Below are positions 35,462 through 43,427 of a DNA stretch of 64,000 nt, one piece after another. The notes under the pieces were generated by a model. It was not told the origin of the DNA and made no database searches. It saw nothing but the letters and a program-made list of their open reading frames with translations. Source of the stretch: Prosthecodimorpha hirschii (GTDB lineage: Bacteria; Pseudomonadota; Alphaproteobacteria; Rhizobiales; Ancalomicrobiaceae); NCBI RefSeq assembly GCF_001305515.1, contig NZ_LJYW01000001.1:4944049-5008048 (forward strand), given 5' to 3'. Both the position numbers and the translations under genes were made by a program. Each line of letters opens with the position of its first letter. Within the stretch, counting starts at the first letter, position 1.

Positions 35462-35974
35462 ATGCACGACGTGAATCATCTGATCGATGTCCTGAAGGCC
35501 AAGCTCGGGCTGCCGCAACTGGCCTTCGACAGCGACGGCAGGGCCGAGATCATTTTGCCGGACGCCGGCTCGATCTACCTGACCCGCATCGAGCCGCAGA
35601 TTCTGGAACTGTCCTTCCGGCTGCCCGGGCTCGACAACCCGGATCTTAAAATGGCTCGGGCGATGCTGCAGGCCAACTGTCTCGGCATGGGGGTCGGTGC
35701 GGGCCGGCTGGCGCTCGATCTGCAGCGCGGCCGGGCCTTCTATTGCCTGCGCTGGAACGTTGCGCCGATGTCGGCGGCCGATGTCGAGCAGGACTTCGAT
35801 CGCTTCGGCCAACTCGTCGCCTTCTGGGCGACCGAAGGTACCGACCTCGTGCTGGCCGAAGCGGAGCCCGATACGGCCGGTCCGGAAGACTGGTCGGACG
35901 AGGCCACCGCAGCCGGGGACGACGATGATGACGGTCCGCTGATCGCGCCGTCGTCCTTTCCGATCCGGGTCTGA
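35462..35974 (+). CDS. CesT-family type III secretion chaperone
   Basis: 170 residues, preceded by AAAGGGGGGCG. The CesT/Tir-chaperone pattern is visible: LIDVLKAKLGLPQLAFDSDG, EIILPDAGSIYLTRIEPQIL, then a helix with ARAMLQANCLG and the strand AGRLALDLQRGRAFYCLRWN, ending in DVEQDFDRFGQLVAFWA. Chaperones of this class bind the N-terminus of one effector and keep it export-competent. An acidic tail (DDDDDG) follows the fold. It sits 74 bases after the effector gene, the normal effector-chaperone arrangement. No secretion-apparatus gene is present in the window. Confidence 0.75.
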   Translation: MHDVNHLIDVLKAKLGLPQLAFDSDGRAEIILPDAGSIYLTRIEPQILELSFRLPGLDNPDLKMARAMLQANCLGMGVGAGRLALDLQRGRAFYCLRWNVAPMSAADVEQDFDRFGQLVAFWATEGTDLVLAEAEPDTAGPEDWSDEATAAGDDDDDGPLIAPSSFPIRV

Positions 35975-36085
35975 CCGAACGCCGGCCGGTGCGTCAGCAC
36001 CGTCTGCGTCTGCACCACCGTCCGCACCAGACGCGCAAGGCCAGCCGCCCGTCCGAGATGACCGGGGCGGCTTCGCGCGGGGACT

Positions 36086-36151
36086 GTGGGACGAGAGGGC
36101 CCGTGGAACGAGAGGGCCCGTGGAACGAGAGGGGCCGTGAGACGAGGGGCC
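36086..36151. repeat. 17-base tandem repeat
   Basis: GTGGGACGAGAGGGCCC, GTGGAACGAGAGGGCCC and GTGGAACGAGAGGGGCC follow each other without spacing at 36086, 36103 and 36120, and a 15-base degenerate copy ends at 36151. It lies directly beyond the stop of the LacI gene, between it and the chaperone gene. Probably a slippage repeat; it may end the transcript by folding. Confidence 0.7.
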
Positions 36152-36157
36152 GTGGGA

Positions 36158-37195
36158 TCAGACGGCGAGCGGCAGGTCGCTCGCCATGCCGCGGCCGCGC
36201 GGAGCCGCGGTGCTCTCGCGCACGACCAGCTCGGTCTTCCAGAGGCGCGTCAGCGGCGCGTCCGGGCGTTCGCGGCGCGCGAGCAGATAGTCGACCGCAT
36301 GGGCGGTCATCGCCTGGACCGGAATCGAGATCGCCGTCATCGGCGGGTGCATGAAGGCCACCACCGGATTGTCGCCAAAGGTGATGATCGACATGTCGGG
36401 TCCGACGGTCAGGCCATGCTCGCGCACCGCGCGTACGGCGCCGATGCCGATCCGATCCGTGATCGAGATCGCCGCCGTCGGACGGTCCGGCCGGGCGAGC
36501 AGTTCGGACATCAAGGCGAAGCCGCTGGCCTCGGCGAGCTTGCCGCACAGGATCGTGGTCGTGATGCCGAGCCCGGCGGCAGCCTTCAGGAAGGCGGCCT
36601 CGCGGGAGCGTGCGAAGACCAGCGCCTCGTCGCTGCTCAGCAGCGCCACCGACCGGTGGCCGAGGTCGGCCAGATGCCGCATGGCTTCGGCCGTTGCCGC
36701 CTCGGTGTCGATATCCACATAGGCATAGGCCTTGGGATGGCTCGGTTCGGCACCGAATGCGATGAACGGGAAGCCGACCTCGCACAGATAGTCAATTCTG
36801 CTATCACTTTCGCGAATACGTGGGACGAGGAGACCGTCGACCCGGCCGCCTTCGACGATGCGCCGATAGGTCAGGGCTTCGGTCGGCCCCTGATCGGACG
36901 ACAGGACCAGAAGATCCACCTCGGTTCCGGCGAGGCGCCACCAGGCACCCTCGACCATATTGAGGAAATAGCGGTCGTCGAAACCGCGGGCGCCGCCCGG
37001 AACGATGAAACCGATCCCGTCGGCGCGGCCGCGCTGCAGGCGCCGGGCGACCTCGTTGGGGACATACCGGATGCGATGCGCCTCGGCGACCACGCGTTCC
37101 CGGGTCGCCGCAGACACGTCGGAATAGCCTGCAAGTGCCCGCGACACAGTCGTTATGCTCACGCCAAGGCTCTGCGCGATCTGTCTGAGTGACAT
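36158..37195 (-). CDS. LacI-family transcriptional regulator
   Basis: 345 residues from the ATG at 37195, where the LacI HTH begins (MSLRQIAQSLGVSITTVSRA, then LAGYSDVSAATRERVVAEAH). The remainder is a periplasmic-binding-like effector domain (type I): GGARGFDDRYFLNMVEG, PRIRESDSRIDYL, GHRSVALLSSDEALVF, ITDRIGIGAVRAVREHG. It is divergent from the FAH-family gene and probably represses it, releasing in the presence of a sugar or sugar-acid inducer. Confidence 0.93.
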   Translation of the reverse strand: MSLRQIAQSLGVSITTVSRALAGYSDVSAATRERVVAEAHRIRYVPNEVARRLQRGRADGIGFIVPGGARGFDDRYFLNMVEGAWWRLAGTEVDLLVLSSDQGPTEALTYRRIVEGGRVDGLLVPRIRESDSRIDYLCEVGFPFIAFGAEPSHPKAYAYVDIDTEAATAEAMRHLADLGHRSVALLSSDEALVFARSREAAFLKAAAGLGITTTILCGKLAEASGFALMSELLARPDRPTAAISITDRIGIGAVRAVREHGLTVGPDMSIITFGDNPVVAFMHPPMTAISIPVQAMTAHAVDYLLARRERPDAPLTRLWKTELVVRESTAAPRGRGMASDLPLAV

Positions 37196-37323
37196 ATTCC
37201 CATCCCGACCCGGATTCTGTCGACACATGCAAGGTTGCCTCACCCGTGCCGGCCGTCAATGACCATAGCAGGAAATCGCTATAACGGCATCGAATAGCAT
37301 ACCTCAGAAAGACATTGTTTGCG

Positions 37324-37337
37324 GACCATCAATGGTC
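37324..37337. promoter_or_regulatory. Candidate LacI operator
   Basis: GACCAT-CA-ATGGTC, a perfect palindrome in the divergent gap between the LacI gene and the FAH-family gene. A half-site ATGACCAT also occurs at about 37258. It fits a binding site for the adjacent regulator, though it lacks the central CG step often seen for LacI proteins. Confidence 0.5.
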
Positions 37338-37397
37338 ATCTCCTACTTTGTGCTATCAGCGTTTCCGCAGACAAATGCCGGGAGGAAAGCCGTGACG

Positions 37398-38573
37398 ATG
37401 CCGAACTTCGATCTCAGTGCCGATTCGATCCTGCCGACGGATGCCGCGCATGCCAGCCTGGTCGGCCGCGTCTGGCGTCCCGGCATCGGCCCGGCCGTGG
37501 TGACCCTGCGCGGCGATACCGTCGTCGACGTGACCAGCCGCGCCGTGCCGACGGTCCGCGACCTCATGGAAGCCGCCGATCCGGTCGGCCTGATCGCCGA
37601 GGGCGGCGAGGCGATCGGCTCGATCGGCGACATACTGGCCAATTCCGACGAGAGTCGTCTAGACCCGAACCGGCCCTGGCTGCTGGCGCCGATCGACCTG
37701 CAGGCCGTCAAGGCCGCCGGCGTCACCTTCGTCATCTCGCTCCTGGAGCGGGTGATCGAGGAGCATGCGCGCGGCGCGCCCGAGAAGGCGGCCTCGATCC
37801 GGGCCGAGATCGACGGCATCATCGGCCACGACCTGCGCGCACTGCGGCCGGGCTCCGAGGAGGCCGCCCGGGTGAAGGACATCCTGGTCGCCCGCGGCGT
37901 CTGGTCGCAGTATCTGGAGGTCGGCATCGGACCGGACGCCGAGATCTTCACCAAGGGGCAGCCGCTGTCGTCGGTCGGCACCGGCGCCTCGGTCGGCCTG
38001 CACCCGGTCTCGACCTGGAACAACCCCGAGCCGGAAGTGGTCGTCGTGGTCAATTCGGCCGGGCGAATCGTCGGTGCGACGCTCGGCAACGACGTGAACC
38101 TGCGCGACGTGGAGGGACGTTCGGCGCTGCTCCTCGGCAAGGCCAAGGACAACAACGCCTCCGGGGCGATCGGCCCCTTCGTGCGGCTGTTCGACGGCGG
38201 CTTCGGGCTCGAGACGATCAACCGGGCCGAGGTGACGCTCAACGTGGTCGGCGAGGACGGCTTCGCGCTCAAGGGCCGGTCCAACATGGCCGAGATCGCC
38301 CGGCCGGTCGATGACCTGGTCGCCGCCGCGATCGGGCCGCATCACCAGTATCCCGACGGCTTCGTGCTCTATCTCGGCACCATGTTCGCGCCGATCGAGG
38401 ATCGCGACGCGCCCGGCAAGGGCTTCACCCACAAGCTCGGCGACGTCGTGCGCATCGCGACGCCGAGCCTCGGTGCGCTGGTCAACCGGGTCCGCCTGTC
38501 GACCGAATGCACGCCCTGGACCTTCGGCCCCGGCGCGCTGATGCACAATCTGGCCCGGCGCGGCCTGCTCTGA
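37398..38573 (+). CDS. Fumarylacetoacetate hydrolase family protein
   Basis: 391 residues from the ATG at 37398; a GTG at 37392, six bases after GGAGG (37381-37385), is an equally good start and adds two residues. The C-terminal half has the FAH fold: EIFTKGQPLSSVGTGASVGL, NPEPEVVVVVNSAGRIVGAT, LGNDVNLRDVEGRSALLLGK, followed by AKDNNASGAIGPFV, containing the E-x-E-like and D metal ligands. The family hydrolyses or dehydrates 2-oxo acids such as 2-keto-3-deoxy sugar acids; the LacI partner favours a sugar-acid pathway (AraD1-like). Exact substrate not decided. Confidence 0.87.
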   Translation: MPNFDLSADSILPTDAAHASLVGRVWRPGIGPAVVTLRGDTVVDVTSRAVPTVRDLMEAADPVGLIAEGGEAIGSIGDILANSDESRLDPNRPWLLAPIDLQAVKAAGVTFVISLLERVIEEHARGAPEKAASIRAEIDGIIGHDLRALRPGSEEAARVKDILVARGVWSQYLEVGIGPDAEIFTKGQPLSSVGTGASVGLHPVSTWNNPEPEVVVVVNSAGRIVGATLGNDVNLRDVEGRSALLLGKAKDNNASGAIGPFVRLFDGGFGLETINRAEVTLNVVGEDGFALKGRSNMAEIARPVDDLVAAAIGPHHQYPDGFVLYLGTMFAPIEDRDAPGKGFTHKLGDVVRIATPSLGALVNRVRLSTECTPWTFGPGALMHNLARRGLL

Positions 38574-38588
38574 AGCCTTCGCCAGTCG

Positions 38589-38619
38589 ACCGCGCCGGCT
38601 CGTCGCGAGCCGGCGCGGT
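38589..38619. terminator. Bidirectional hairpin terminator
   Basis: Perfect 14-base stem ACCGCGCCGGCTCG / CGAGCCGGCGCGGT with a TCG loop, between the convergent FAH gene (ends 38573) and the small membrane-protein gene (ends 38637). Confidence 0.8.
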
Positions 38620-38636
38620 CACTGTCGCCGATAGGG

Positions 38637-38828
38637 CTACGACGAGGCGTTGCGGAAGGCCTGGACCAGCATGTAGGCGGCGAAGGCGAGGCCGAGCAGG
38701 ACCCCGGCCGCGATCGTCCCGCCGAAATACCAGCCCGGCCCCATCCAATAGGTGCCGATCAGGGCGGCCACGCCGAGCCCGGCCAGCATCAGGGCGATCC
38801 GCAGGAACAGGGCGGCGAGCTTGGACAT
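38637..38828 (-). CDS. Small two-helix membrane protein
   Basis: 63 residues. Two hydrophobic helices (ALFLRIALMLAGLGVAALIG and GGTIAAGVLLGLAFAAYMLV) joined by YWMGPGWYF. It follows the receptor-kinase gene on the same strand by 66 bases and may belong to that unit. No known family comes to mind. Confidence 0.6.
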   Translation of the reverse strand: MSKLAALFLRIALMLAGLGVAALIGTYWMGPGWYFGGTIAAGVLLGLAFAAYMLVQAFRNASS

Positions 38829-38894
38829 GGCCGGCGATCCTCTCGACAGATCCGGGCGAACAGGGGCTGCCCGGAGGCGGCCCGGGGACGGACG

Positions 38895-41800
38895 TCAGTT
38901 GGTCAGGCTGCCCGGATAGGCGAAGACCGCCCGGCGGGTTTCCTGGGTATAGAGGCCGTCGACGCCGCCGCGATAGAGCCCGCGGCGCTGCAGGATGCGC
39001 TGCACGGCCTTGCGCGTCTCCTCGCCGAATACCGCCATGTCGCCCGACAGCGCATCGACCGCATTGGCCTCCCGCCGCGCGAAGGCGGTCAGGAGCCAGC
39101 TTGCCGCCTTGTTCGGATCGGCCGGGCCGCCGCGCCCGCTGTCGAGCAGGAGCGCGGCATTCCACATCGCCGACAGGTTGCCGGCATTGGCCGCCTTGTC
39201 GAACCAGCCGAGCGCATCGGCCTCGCTGACCGACCGGCCGAGCCCGTTCAGGGCCAGCCAGCCCAGCTGGTTCATGCTCTCGCCGTAGCCCTGATCGGCC
39301 GCCCGGCGGTACCATTCCGCGGCGCGGACATAGTCGGTCGGCCGGCCGCGCCCGGATTCGTAGTGCCAGCCGATCTGGTGCATGCTCGGCGCATAGCCGA
39401 GCCCCGCGGCGCGGTTGTACCAGTCGAAGGCGCGCGCGAGATCGACCGGCCGTCCGAGGCCGTTCTCGTAGGCCCAGCCGATCTGGTGGATGCTGCCGGG
39501 ATCGTTGGCGCGCGCGCCCTTCTGGTACCATTCGAAGGCGCGGGCATAGTCCTGCGGCACGCCGGTGCCGTTCTGGTAGACGAGGCCGAGGCGGAACATG
39601 GATTCCGACCGGCCGATCGCGGCCGCGCGCTCGAACCAGACGATCGCCGCCGCGGTATCGGCGCGCCGGCCGAGCCCTTCCAGGTTGATCACGCCGAGCT
39701 GGTGCATGGCCGCCGACGAGCCGGCGGCGGCGGCGCGCTCGAACCATTCGGCCGCCTTGTCGTAGGAGACCGGCCGGCCGATGCCGTCCAGATTGAAGGT
39801 GCCGAGCACCGCCATGCTCTCCGCCCGGCCGAGCTGGGCGGCGCGGGCATACCAGTCATAGGCCTTGGCGAGATCGACCGTCCGGCCGAGGCCGTTCTGG
39901 TTCAAGGTGCCGAGCTGATGCATGGCCAGCGTCGAGCCGAGCTTCGCGCCGCGCTCGTACTGGTCGGCGGCACGCTGGTAGTCGACCTTGCGGCCGAGAC
40001 CGTATTGGGCGAGCCAGCCGAGCTGGGTATAGCTCTCCGCCACGCCGAGCGCCGCGCCGCGCGTGTACCACTCCGCCGCCTTGACCGGATCGAGCGTGCG
40101 GCCGAGGCCGTTCTCGTACATCCAGCCGATCGCGTGGGTGGCGGCCGGGCTGCCGAGCGCGGCGGCGCGGTTGTAGAGTTCGAAGGCCTGGGCGTAGTCC
40201 TGCGGCAGGCCGAGCCCTTCGCGATAGGCGCCGGCGAGCAGCGTCAGCGCGGTCGGGTCGTCGGCCTCGGCGGCACGGCGATATTCGCGCGAGGCCTCCT
40301 GGTGCTGGCCGCGCTTCTGCAGCGCATAGCCGAGCGCCGTATAGAAGCGGCGCACGTTGGGGTAGTTCTGGACCGCGGTCTGGCACGCCGGAACCGCCCG
40401 CTCGGCGTCGATCTGGCTGAGATCGAGGCCGGTCTCGCCGACCGGCTTGTCCGGATGGTCGGCCGGCAGGGCGAGGCGGTCGCAATCCTGGGCCGGCACG
40501 TCGTCCGACCGGGCACCGACCGCGACCCGCGCGATGGTGATGCCGCGCGGCACCGCGTTGCGGCTGGCGTCCTTGAGCGGCTTCAGGTCGTCGATGGTCC
40601 GGATGGTGCCCTCGATCGACAGGTTGCCGTCCTCGAGCGCGACGCGGCCGGAGGCGAGGCGCCCGGCCTGGGCGACGCCGAAGCGCACGGCGATCAGGAA
40701 ATTCTCCGGCGCGCCGTCGCCGAGCTGGGTTTCGTCGACGATCCGGATGCCCGGCAGTCCGGCCGAGACGGCGGCGACGACATCCTTGCGCAGCGCCTCC
40801 GACGGCACGAAGCCGGTCAGCCGGGCGATGCCGGAGCCGAGCGAGATGTTGAACGGATAGGGCGAGATGCGCGGCGCGTTGACCGCATTCTGCGCCAGCC
40901 GGAAGCTGCCCGGGACCGAACCGCCGAGCGTCTTGGAGAGCGCCGCGAAATCGGCGGGATTGCGCGCGGCGCCGTCGATGGTGATCGTCTCGCCGGTGAT
41001 CGCGACCCGGCCGCGCGCGAGCCGCGGCACCACGTCGAGCGCAAAGCGCGCGGCGCGGGGGAAGTCGGCGGGCGCGCCGTCGGCGATCTCGGTCTCGTCG
41101 CGCGCCGGCGTGCCGGGCTGCACCTGGGCCACGGCCGAAAGCAGGTCGCGCCGGACCTCCCGCGACGGGCTGTAGCCGCGCAGGACGATCGACTGCCCGT
41201 CATAGGTCGCCGACCATTCGTAGGGGCTGGCCACGGGCGGCCGGACGGCCAGCGAGACGCGCGGATTGCCCGGCACCGAGGTGGCGTCGATGGCGCTGGC
41301 ACGCTCGAAGGCCTGGGTGGAGCGCGCGCGCCCCTCGATCTGGACGGTCCCGGATTCGTACTGGATGCGTCCGTCGGTCAGATCGGCGAGGCGCGGGATG
41401 AGCAGCGCGGCCGCCTCGGCGAAGCCCGGCGGCTCGCCTTCCGCCACCCGGGTCGCGTCCCGGACCGGGACATTGGGCAGGCCGCGTTCGGCGGCGGCGC
41501 GCAGTTTCGCCTTGACCTCCGGGGAGGGCACATAGCCCGCCAGGGCCAGCCCCTCGCGACCGACCTGCGCGGTCCACAGATAGGGCGCCACGACGGCCGG
41601 CCGGATCGCCGTTTCGGCATGGCCGCCGCCCGGCAGGGCCGTGGCGAAGTCCCGTTCGAGCGCGCTCCAGCTGTCCGGATCGGCTGCCGTGCCCTCGATC
41701 CGCACGGCATCGTTCTCGACCCGGACGCTGCCGCGGTCGAGCTTGCCGATCCGCTCGATCGCGAAGGCGGCCCGTTCCGCGAACCCGCCGGGGGCGCCGG

Positions 41801-43211
41801 CCGCGACCTCCAGGCGATTGTCCACGCGCGTATCCGAGGCGCCGCGCCGGACCGCGTCGCCGAGCGACTGACGGACGGCCTCGGACGGCGCATAGCCGGT
41901 CAGCGTCACGGTGCGTCCGTCGATGCTGGCAGTCATGGCGAAGGGGGCGACGATGCGCGGCCCGGCTTCCATCTGCCGCACGATCTGCGGCCAGAAATAG
42001 GCGACGCCGCCGCCGGCAGCGACGAAGACGATGGCCGCGGCCGCCAGGCCCGCCTTGCTGCGCTTCTTCGGTTCCTCGTGGATCGGGAAGGCCGGGCGGG
42101 TGTCGGCGGCACGGAAGCCGCTCGGCGTGGCCCGGTTCTCCGTCGGGGCCGACCGTCCGTGTTCCTGCCCGAAGGCCGTGAGCGGCCGCGAGCGGGGCGA
42201 CAGGACGCGCGTGCCCTCGTGGCCCGACACCATCATGGTCGAGGCGTCGCGCATCGACATGAAGGTCGTCGCCTCCTCGAGCGAGGGCGCACCGGTCCAG
42301 CCGAGGGCGGTGCGCAATTCGCCGATCGACTGCGGGCGCTGCTGCTCGTCGAGGCGCAGCGCCATGTCGACGCCGGCGAGGAATTGCGGCGAATAGCGCG
42401 TCCGGTCGACGACCGCCTCGGCGGCCGGGACATGCGGGTCGTTGCCTTCGAGGAAGCCGCGCCGGCCGAGCCGCGACAGGCGCGTCATCGGGGCGACAGG
42501 CGGCTTGCCGGTGATGGTCCGATAGAGAACGCCGCCGAGCGAGAAGATGTCGGTATAGCGGCCGTGCTGCCCGGGGCCTTCGGAATCGGTCTGCTCCGGC
42601 GGCGCATAGCGCATCTGGGCGACCATCTTGGACGACCGGCCGCGATCGATGCCGTGACCGGCGGCGCCGAAATCGATCAGCACCGGCTCGCCATTGCCAC
42701 GGATCATGATGTTGCGCGGCGTGATGTCCCGATGCATCACGTTCTGCGAGTGGACGTAGTCGACCGCCTGGAACAGCTTCTCGAACAGCGGCCGGATCTC
42801 GGCCTCGCTCGGCGGCGTCGGATGCGCGGTCAGCCATTCCTCCAGGCTGCCGCCCTCGACATATTCCATGATCACGTAGGAGGTATTGTTCGCCTTGATG
42901 AAGTTCTCGCCCTTGATCACATAGGGGTGGCTGAAGCGCGAGACGACCGACTGCGCCTCCTCCTGGAACTTCCTCAGCGCGTATTCGTAGGTGCCTTCCG
43001 AGATGTCGGTATCGACCACCACGGACGAGCCGCTCCGCGTGGAGATGTCGCGGACATAGAATTCCTTGATGGCGACGGTCTTGTGGGTGACTTCGTTGAA
43101 CGCGCGATAGGTGATGCCGAAGCCGCCCGCTCCGAGCACGGCCTCGATCCGGTAGCCGCCGACCTCGCTGCCGAGATCGAGCGCGTATGGGTAGCGCGGA
43201 TCCTTCATCAA
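38895..43211 (-). CDS. Receptor-type Ser/Thr kinase with periplasmic BON-like and Sel1 repeats
   Basis: 1438 residues. The kinase domain (1-305) has GAGGFG, VAIK (K49), HRDITPRN (D162, N167) and DFG (181-183-like IDFGAAG), so a complete Hanks-type kinase in the cytoplasm. After a linker comes one membrane helix (AGLAAAAIVFVAAGGGVAYFW, about 385-405). Then four repeats of about 120 residues, each with an opening of the type 'APY.W.A...G..L.L.GY.PS.EVR..L', like the BON-like repeats in OmpA-type proteins. Next are about eleven Sel1 (TPR-like) repeats such as AAEWYTRGAALG. The C-terminus (FGEETRKAVQRILQRRGLYRGG) resembles a peptidoglycan-binding domain. It looks like a wall- or envelope-sensing kinase. 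Substrates are unknown. The region 43212-43427 upstream contains no gene. Confidence 0.88.
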   Translation of the reverse strand: MMKDPRYPYALDLGSEVGGYRIEAVLGAGGFGITYRAFNEVTHKTVAIKEFYVRDISTRSGSSVVVDTDISEGTYEYALRKFQEEAQSVVSRFSHPYVIKGENFIKANNTSYVIMEYVEGGSLEEWLTAHPTPPSEAEIRPLFEKLFQAVDYVHSQNVMHRDITPRNIMIRGNGEPVLIDFGAAGHGIDRGRSSKMVAQMRYAPPEQTDSEGPGQHGRYTDIFSLGGVLYRTITGKPPVAPMTRLSRLGRRGFLEGNDPHVPAAEAVVDRTRYSPQFLAGVDMALRLDEQQRPQSIGELRTALGWTGAPSLEEATTFMSMRDASTMMVSGHEGTRVLSPRSRPLTAFGQEHGRSAPTENRATPSGFRAADTRPAFPIHEEPKKRSKAGLAAAAIVFVAAGGGVAYFWPQIVRQMEAGPRIVAPFAMTASIDGRTVTLTGYAPSEAVRQSLGDAVRRGASDTRVDNRLEVAAGAPGGFAERAAFAIERIGKLDRGSVRVENDAVRIEGTAADPDSWSALERDFATALPGGGHAETAIRPAVVAPYLWTAQVGREGLALAGYVPSPEVKAKLRAAAERGLPNVPVRDATRVAEGEPPGFAEAAALLIPRLADLTDGRIQYESGTVQIEGRARSTQAFERASAIDATSVPGNPRVSLAVRPPVASPYEWSATYDGQSIVLRGYSPSREVRRDLLSAVAQVQPGTPARDETEIADGAPADFPRAARFALDVVPRLARGRVAITGETITIDGAARNPADFAALSKTLGGSVPGSFRLAQNAVNAPRISPYPFNISLGSGIARLTGFVPSEALRKDVVAAVSAGLPGIRIVDETQLGDGAPENFLIAVRFGVAQAGRLASGRVALEDGNLSIEGTIRTIDDLKPLKDASRNAVPRGITIARVAVGARSDDVPAQDCDRLALPADHPDKPVGETGLDLSQIDAERAVPACQTAVQNYPNVRRFYTALGYALQKRGQHQEASREYRRAAEADDPTALTLLAGAYREGLGLPQDYAQAFELYNRAAALGSPAATHAIGWMYENGLGRTLDPVKAAEWYTRGAALGVAESYTQLGWLAQYGLGRKVDYQRAADQYERGAKLGSTLAMHQLGTLNQNGLGRTVDLAKAYDWYARAAQLGRAESMAVLGTFNLDGIGRPVSYDKAAEWFERAAAAGSSAAMHQLGVINLEGLGRRADTAAAIVWFERAAAIGRSESMFRLGLVYQNGTGVPQDYARAFEWYQKGARANDPGSIHQIGWAYENGLGRPVDLARAFDWYNRAAGLGYAPSMHQIGWHYESGRGRPTDYVRAAEWYRRAADQGYGESMNQLGWLALNGLGRSVSEADALGWFDKAANAGNLSAMWNAALLLDSGRGGPADPNKAASWLLTAFARREANAVDALSGDMAVFGEETRKAVQRILQRRGLYRGGVDGLYTQETRRAVFAYPGSLTN

Positions 43212-43427
43212 CCCCTCGAAGCCCGGCCGCTGGACCGACGCGACGTCCGACCCGGCAAGGCCGCGCGATGGTATCGCGCGCCGGGCCGGAGTCCAGCGTG
43301 CTGCATCGCACCGTCAGTTCCGCGGGGCAAGGCCCGACGGGGACGGCGCGATCGATCCTGCGACATGACCGATGCCCACTGAACCGTTGCTGAACAAGGC
43401 TTTTTTGCGGCCGAGGCGGGATTCGGC

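Noticed and set aside
39363-43382. A 1339-residue plus-strand frame across the receptor kinase gene
   Set aside because: Antisense mirror of the kinase gene; its repeats only reflect the Sel1 repeats of the real gene.
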